Assembly: GCA_947247005.1 (NCBI GenBank)
Contig: OX365955.1
Location: forward strand, 41,519,822 to 41,583,821
Reading direction: 5' to 3'
Length of the DNA stretch: 64,000 bases
DNA from: Spisula solida
Taxonomy: Eukaryota > Mollusca > Bivalvia > Venerida > Mactridae
This document shows positions 58,385 through 64,000 of this stretch, one piece after another. The position numbers and the translations under genes were made by a program. The stretch's first letter is position 1. Every line of letters begins with the position of its first letter. The notes under the pieces were generated by a model. That model ran no database searches. It was not told the origin of the DNA and was given only the letters and a program-made list of their open reading frames with translations.

Positions 58385-58490
58385 GTCAAAAAGTACAAAA
58401 AAGTACTAAAAAGTACTAAAAAGTACCAAAAAAAGTACAAAAAAGTACTAAAAAGTACTAAAAAGTACAAGAAAGTACAAAAAAGTACTA
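58385..58490 (+). repeat. AAAAAGTACTA minisatellite
   Basis: About nine to ten irregular units of AAAAAGTACTA/AAAAAGTACAA lie directly downstream of the family-S copy. AGTACT is itself palindromic. Confidence 0.9.
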
Positions 58491-58779
58491 ACAACAATCA
58501 CAGTAAATGGTATAACATGCATACAGCCACACAAATGCTTTTTATGGAAGTCTACAACAAAGTAAGTATACGAATAAGGGATGACTGGGCGCAAGAAAAA
58601 GAAACAAAATGGCCGTGACGTAGAAGTACATGCAGGGCCCTATGATGGCATGAGTAATCATTTACAACTATTGACTTACATTCAAGTAAATACAGCTTTT
58701 ATTGGCCCTATCTAGACAAACATTCTGAACAACGTTCATTCAGAACCAGTAAAAATACAGTCTTTATATCATAAACTAG

Positions 58780-59145
58780 ATTTTACAATGATTTGACAAA
58801 GTTTTTTACCCCGGATGACCCAATATCAAACTTTTTATTAAAGATTTTTAAATGATAATTGTGACCAGATTTAATAAATAGTATGCCAAAAGTGTGACCT
58901 CTAGTGACTGCATAAGGTTTTATATCATTTAACCAAGTGACCTTTTGTTTTTACCCGAAAGACTGAATATCGAACTTGGTCTAGATTTTGTTCATATGAT
59001 CATTTTGGCCATGTTTCATAAATATTAGGCACATATCGTGACCTCTAGTTCTACACAAGCAAATCGTTGACGGTAGGACAACGGACGGACTATGGGCGAA
59101 GAGTGATCACAAAAGCTTACCCTTTCGCCTTGTGACACTTGAGCT
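58780..59145 (+). repeat. degenerate tandem repeat with GTGACCTCTAG motif
   Basis: GTGACCTCTAGTGACTGCAT and GTGACCTCTAGTTCTACACA occur about 130 bp apart, each after a TTTCATAAATATTA-like or AATAAATAGTATGCC stretch. The tail GACGGACTATGGGCGAAGAG, then TGATCACAAAAGCT, is shared with 39.3 kb. The 84-codon minus-strand frame at 59025-59279 overlaps this tail and is discounted. Confidence 0.55.
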
Positions 59146-60034
59146 AAAATGCAATTAAAACAAAAATGTCCCAATGCAGGTGTCAAAAAAGTCCCAAAGA
59201 GTTTGAAATTTACCCTGCATTTTGGTTGGATAAATATTTCCAGCAAGGGCTCTTTGTAGGAGGCATATGTTTTGTGCACCGGTACGTTCGAGCTATTTAT
59301 TTTTTATGACACAAAACCTTCTTTATTTGGATACATGATGTATAACGAAATTTGCATTTTTTAAAACCAAGTGACATATTATTATTTTCAACTGGGTGAT
59401 CGATGTGTTTTAGCAAGCAATACTCTGTTCGGAACTTAATCAGACACATGAATTAACAGACTCCTTAATTCAATTCCGAACAAATGCAGCTAACAAACAA
59501 ATGAAAAATAATTCTACCATTTGACATTTCGCAATATTTTATGTACCTTTTTGAAATTCATGTTAGTTCAAAATAATTAAATTTATCAATATCGTCACAG
59601 TTTTGTCTAGAAATAGGTTCTAATGTGGGCACAATATAAAGTCTTAAACATTTTTGGTAAGATAACACTTGGAACATAAATAACGTAATCAAAAAAGTTC
59701 TGACAATAGACATTGCGAATAAACTACCTAAACAATAAGTTTTTTGTCTTGTCTATTCTCTGGGCGCAATATTTAGAATATCAAATGATAACAGATTTGT
59801 TAAGTGCTAATCTACAGTATGTGTCACCTGGTGTAAAATCCTAAATTCCTAAAAAAATTAACGAGCACTAGTTGTGATAAAGAAATAAAAGTATTTACCG
59901 AAAATAGTCCTGAATTAATTAAAATGATATATTCATTGACAAATCAACACTATTTTCAAGTATGAAGAGGTTAGGGCAATAGTTTTAGGAGCTGATAAAA
60001 CGAAACTTGCCCAACCCAATGAAAGAACTTTAAA
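59146..60034. other. no gene seen
   Basis: AT-rich DNA. A loose inverted pair (TGTTCGGAACTTAAT and ATTCAATTCCGAACA, 59426-59484) is noted. Confidence 0.35.
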
Positions 60035-60130
60035 TGGATGCTTCGCCCTATGTCTGACTCTTGCGTGGATAGTTAGGCGCTGCCGTCGTTTCTGTGTGGC
60101 TTTGGATTGTCTGTGCGCTACAGTATTGAA
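60035..60130 (+). repeat. dispersed repeat T, copy 3 (right part)
   Basis: TATGTCTGACTCTTGCGTGG, GTCGTTTCTGTGTGGCTTTG and GATTGTCTGTGCGCTACAGT match copies 1 and 2. Confidence 0.65.
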
Positions 60131-60474
60131 ATATACTTAACCATAATGTGAAATTACTTAGTGGCTAGTCTGACGTTTACACATCTGTCGTTTTTTACTT
60201 ATACTGTCTTATTTTATCTAACAGACCATAAACAAATGTTGTTTTTGAAACGCTGCTATAAGTTTTAAGATTACTCAATAATAACCATTATAACGGCGCT
60301 GATGCAGATGTGACGTTGCACTGTTTGCTGTGTCTGAACAATAAAAATAATTAATTATAACTTTAGTATTAATTTTAGTTGTAAAACCATAATTATGTAA
60401 TCAGCCTATGCAAGCATGCAGAATGTAGCAACTGTATAACAAATCTTTTAACGTCTGTACATTTTACAAAGATA

Positions 60475-60700
60475 ACTTGGACAGGAAATGCAGCACTCAA
60501 CTTGACAAGCCGAGCACAGAAAACATAAGAATACATCATAGACCAGAATTACCAAGCACAATGCCCTACACACAACCGAACGAGATAATGAACTGCCTAT
60601 GTCCCAGCTGTCAAAAACTGAATGAGCTAGTTTCAGCAATCGAAAAGCTAAATGCCCAAGCTGAATGACCTAGTTTCACCATTAAAATGGCTGAAATACC
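60475..60700 (+). repeat. dispersed repeat family S, copy
   Basis: TTGGACAGGAAATGCAGCAC, TTGACAAGCCGAGCACAGAA, ACACAACCGAACGAGATAAT, TCCCAGCTGTCAAAAACTGA and GCTGAATGACCTAGTTTCAC. Open frames of 63 codons on both strands are repeat-derived. Confidence 0.65.
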
Positions 60701-60867
60701 TAAAGTCTAATTTCAATGAAACAATGTCTGCATCTAGCTGCCTTTTAGTAATGCAGCATCATTGGTGAATAATTATGTTACGTTTCTAACTAAGTAAGTT
60801 TAAAAACATACAGTCTGATGTACGAGTCTCAATCGTATACGTGACAACAATTATGTTTCAATTATCG

Positions 60868-61137
60868 CCTCCTCGATAGCCTAGTGGTTGAGCGTTCGCT
60901 TCGAGTGCGGGTGGTTTCGGGTTCGATCCCTGGCCGCGTCATACCAAAGACGAAATAAACATGGTACCAGAAATTCCCTTGTTAGACGCTCAGCATAAAA
61001 GGGAAACTGGCTTCTCTTCTCTCATACCCAAGTGGCGATGGAGTACATCAGCAATGAGGTGTCGAGAGTGATTAATATAAGTTGGAAACACTTGTTTCAT
61101 AATCGACCTTAAATAAATTAGTATAAACTAATTATGT
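60868..61137 (+). mobile_element. tRNA-derived SINE, best-preserved copy
   Basis: The head has A-box TAGCCTAGTGGTTGAGCG (60888-60905) and B-box GGGTTCGATCCC, with GCTTCGAGTGCGGGTGG between. The body contains CGTCATACCAAAGACG and GACGCTCAGCATAAAAGGGA. The tail has GTGATTAATATAAGTTGGAA and AATAAATTAGTATAAACTA. Class II tRNA-headed SINEs with this kind of body are widespread in bivalves (I recall the families MESC and RUDI, but cannot assign this copy without alignment). It would be transcribed by RNA polymerase III if active. Confidence 0.75.
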
Positions 61138-62229
61138 TTCGTGATGGTAAACGAATACATTTAAATACTAAACATACTAACCCATTCTAAAAGACAGACA
61201 GAATCTGTTTTGAAACTTTTAAATTAATGATGTATATTATTACGAAGAGCAAGACAAAATACAACAAACTTAAATAACCCTCGTGCACTTAAGCAAAACT
61301 TGACTGAGTGTTCATTTCTGCTGTGACTGTTCTTGCAATCTGTGATTTTTCTTTTTCGTGTGTTGTTATTATTTCATGTTGTGTTCTATTGTTGCTGTTG
61401 CTAGCTTCCTTGCTTCCTTCCCATGGCGATTTGGTTTTTTTCCTTTCGCATTTGTGTAAATGTCTAATGGACCGGGTGCACCAGTTCGAATAAATGTATT
61501 GTTTACTTCGTAGACTTCAGTAAGGTTGTGTTGCATGTACATAATCAAATTGTAGCTTCAATATAGAACTCTGCCTTTACAATTGTAATCATATCAAGAT
61601 AATAAATATCATTGTCGTTGCTTGTCTGTCATTTGGGAATGAACGTTGTAACAAAATACACTTAATATAATTACTTCACAAAAACATCTTAACAATTTCA
61701 GTTGTTGAATTTTATAACTGTACGTCGCTAATTAATTAACACATTTGTCATATGGTTCTGTGCAGCGACCAGTCTGGTAAATAAAGGAAGGATGACATGT
61801 GATATAACACAATTATATCCAATGGAAGTTTATTATATTCCATTGATGTCTACTGAACTCGGCACCATACATAAATAATGATGGTAACATATTTCATAAA
61901 ACAAGTAATCTAATAAAATATCACAATAACATATTGTTGGACTTTATAACAAAAACACGAGACATAGATAGTATAATGTTATTTGAAAACTGCTTCACAT
62001 ACTTAGATTCAAGATGCATTCGTACTCTTAACCATAATGTTTATCTTTTAACTATAGGGAATTCGCCTAGATGTTGTGATAGAGAAAGATGTTATCAACA
62101 CCACATCAATCTACGCTATTTTTATAAGACGATAGTGTATTTTAGCCTGATTGATATCCTGATTCTTTTGATACTCGATTAGAAACCTCGCTAATTAGTA
62201 TTATACTGATAATATACTAATTAATAATA
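61138..62229. other. no gene seen
   Basis: AT-rich DNA. A 61-codon frame (61308-61493) rich in Leu/Ser/Cys is not supported by splice sites. The 82-codon frame at 61934-62182 has no motif. Confidence 0.35.
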
Positions 62230-62485
62230 CTGTAAAATCATTAATATTCTCGTGAGAGATTTAATTTCGTGGATGACAAAACCACGAAATTTAATTCCCG
62301 ATGAAAAATTATTCCAATCAATATGTCAAGTTTACAGACTTTTGAATGATTTCTGATAATTTATGTGAATTTTGACCTTGCCATTTTTTCATAAAATCTG
62401 AAACCATTGAAGTTATCATCCCACGAAATGGTATTTTTCACCATAACCACGAAATTTGTCGCATCGAAATTAAATGATTTTACAG
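62230..62485. mobile_element. small MITE with CTGTAAAATCATT ends
   Basis: CTGTAAAATCATTAATATTC at the left is mirrored at the right end by AAATTAAATGATTTTACAG. An internal pair, TTTCGTGG and CCACGAAATT, recurs three times. About 256 bp, no coding capacity. No target duplication is clear. Confidence 0.65.
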
Positions 62486-64000
62486 ATGAAAGCTGGCTGC
62501 TGACATTTGTATTTTAGACACATTTATTGTCTCATACGAATATTTACCAACTGTCAATACTTTTATTTCCACCGCTTTGAAAGCCTTGCGTGTTAGACGA
62601 GGCCGGTCGATATATAGATAACGTACCCATTCGTTTTACGCAAAACGTAAACCTCTTTTATTGCAACGGCGAGACAATGTAAAGTTCAATGAGTGTACAA
62701 AGTTATAGAATCCTTTTAGTATGCTATCATGAGGACGTACACAGATAGAATATATTTTAAGTATGTTATCATTTAAAGTTTATACCCTGTTTATTGTCTT
62801 TCACATTTATTCATTAGAGAGTCTTTCCGACACACGCGTGGTTAAACTTTAGTTCACTTAATGTTTAAAGGTCACATTATTATACGCAAGACATACTCGT
62901 AAACAACTCAGGATGAAACGAACTACTCGTATATTCTTTATATTTCATTACCATGTTGCTTCTAGTTTAGCAAAAGAAAATACATCAAAAATCAAACAAT
63001 GCGCTACTACTCAAAGCTATACTCCTCTATAAATTCCACGAGGATACCTTTTACGTCTTGTTAGTAATAATGTAGATAAAATATAATAAACATGACAAAT
63101 TTCTACTTAATGCGATCAATCCACTGTTGACGGTTGATGGGGATGCCTTATACATATTAAAGACAATAACTCCAAAAAGAGGAAATGTAGAGTTGCAGTT
63201 CTTGAGTTTTTTTAGACTAAGATATTAAACCAACGAAAGTAATACGGAAAACTGTACGTCACAGGTCGGTGCATGCCGGCTTGACGTTACAGCTCGTTAA
63301 TCTAGCCAAGGGCTAACTAAGGCATTCCTTAAAACACATTGTTCATCAATTAAGAGTCGACGTGTATCGTTCACAATCACAAAGCTTTATTTAATTGGTG
63401 TTTACGTGTTTAAAGCTGAGTTATTCAGTGGATTTATAGGATAATTCAAAAGCATCTTAATTAAATTTGATCTAACTAGGGCTGAAATATACGTAGCATC
63501 GACAGAGCTTCGAGGGACCGCAGAACTATAAGAATAATAAATTAGTACAAATCATCATATATGAACACACTCTTATAGAAATATAAACCCCTGGAGGCAT
63601 TTTAACGATAGAACGTGTTTTTTATAGAGCAATGACATACACATTCTGCTCCTACAACATATCAATGACTGTTTACATTCACCAAGGAGTGTACGACATA
63701 TGGGTTGTATAATCCAGTTAGGATCTTGTGAGAGTGACGTAGCCGTTTATGTGTACACAGAAGATTACAACCATTGTCTTAATAGGTGGTGTTAATATAG
63801 TTTGTTAGTTTAGCATTGAAACTATGACTGTCTGGTTAAGACTTTATAATTGGTTTTACACCGTAATAGTGGACCGACCGCTGCGTCACTGTATTCTTAC
63901 CCGGACTGGACTATAACTTTTCTGAAGCATTGTCTAAAGATTCGAGGAATGTCGATATCGCTGTTGCTATTACTAGTACATAATCTAATTTCTAACCAAA
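62486..64000. other. no gene; repeat shared with 22.5-23.0 kb
   Basis: 63700-63790 and 63848-63905 match 22460-22570 and 22972-23030 (TCCAGTTAGGATCTTGTGAG, TATGTGTACACAGA, ATTGGTTTTACACCGTAATA). Elsewhere this is AT-rich DNA without features. Confidence 0.4.

Noticed and set aside
1..64000. CRISPR array, bacterial operon or phage region
   Set aside because: No spacer-separated identical repeats, ribosome-binding sites or dense coding; introns and SINE-like repeats show that this is animal nuclear DNA.

Overview
This is AT-rich eukaryotic nuclear DNA (GC looks to be in the mid-thirties percent). It has no long open reading frames, consensus GT-AG introns and dense repeats. Five tRNA-derived SINE-like heads, many short terminal-inverted-repeat (TIR) elements, a TIR element with a core of ~175-bp tandem repeats (the layout known from bivalve 'pearl' elements) and 154- to 177-bp degenerate tandem repeats suggest a mollusc, most likely a bivalve. 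The species is not determined.

Coding content is low. (1) At 2007-2832 (+) are the last two exons of a chymotrypsin-like S1A serine protease; its 5' exons are not in view. (2) At 31488-34776 (-) is a four-exon gene that I assembled from splice sites and phase. It gives a continuous 229-residue reading frame with a signal peptide, an acidic middle part and a Lys-Arg site. I do not recognise the family. A weak candidate exon lies at 18295-18468, and a weaker cadherin-like fragment near 44.4 kb.

Layout: 1-3 kb protease 3' end with a small MITE upstream. 4.6-8.2 kb a nested transposon: an outer 3.56-kb TIR element (family A) holds an inner 2.44-kb TIR element, which carries eight ~175-bp repeats. 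8.5-30 kb is an old, diverged local duplication of several-kb blocks (here P, Q, R), partly inverted and then hit by mariner-type insertions, a 46-bp minisatellite and foldback sequences. 31-35 kb is the secreted-protein gene. 35-64 kb is intergenic or intronic DNA with more family-A copies, other MITEs, a mariner remnant, dispersed repeats (S, T), 154-bp repeats, two adjacent perfect hairpins and SINE-like heads.

The two genes show no functional link. Most of the structure in this window comes from mobile elements and duplication. The main items to follow up are the unrecognised secreted protein and the nested satellite-bearing element. All repeat boundaries and splice sites were read by eye, with no alignment or database search.
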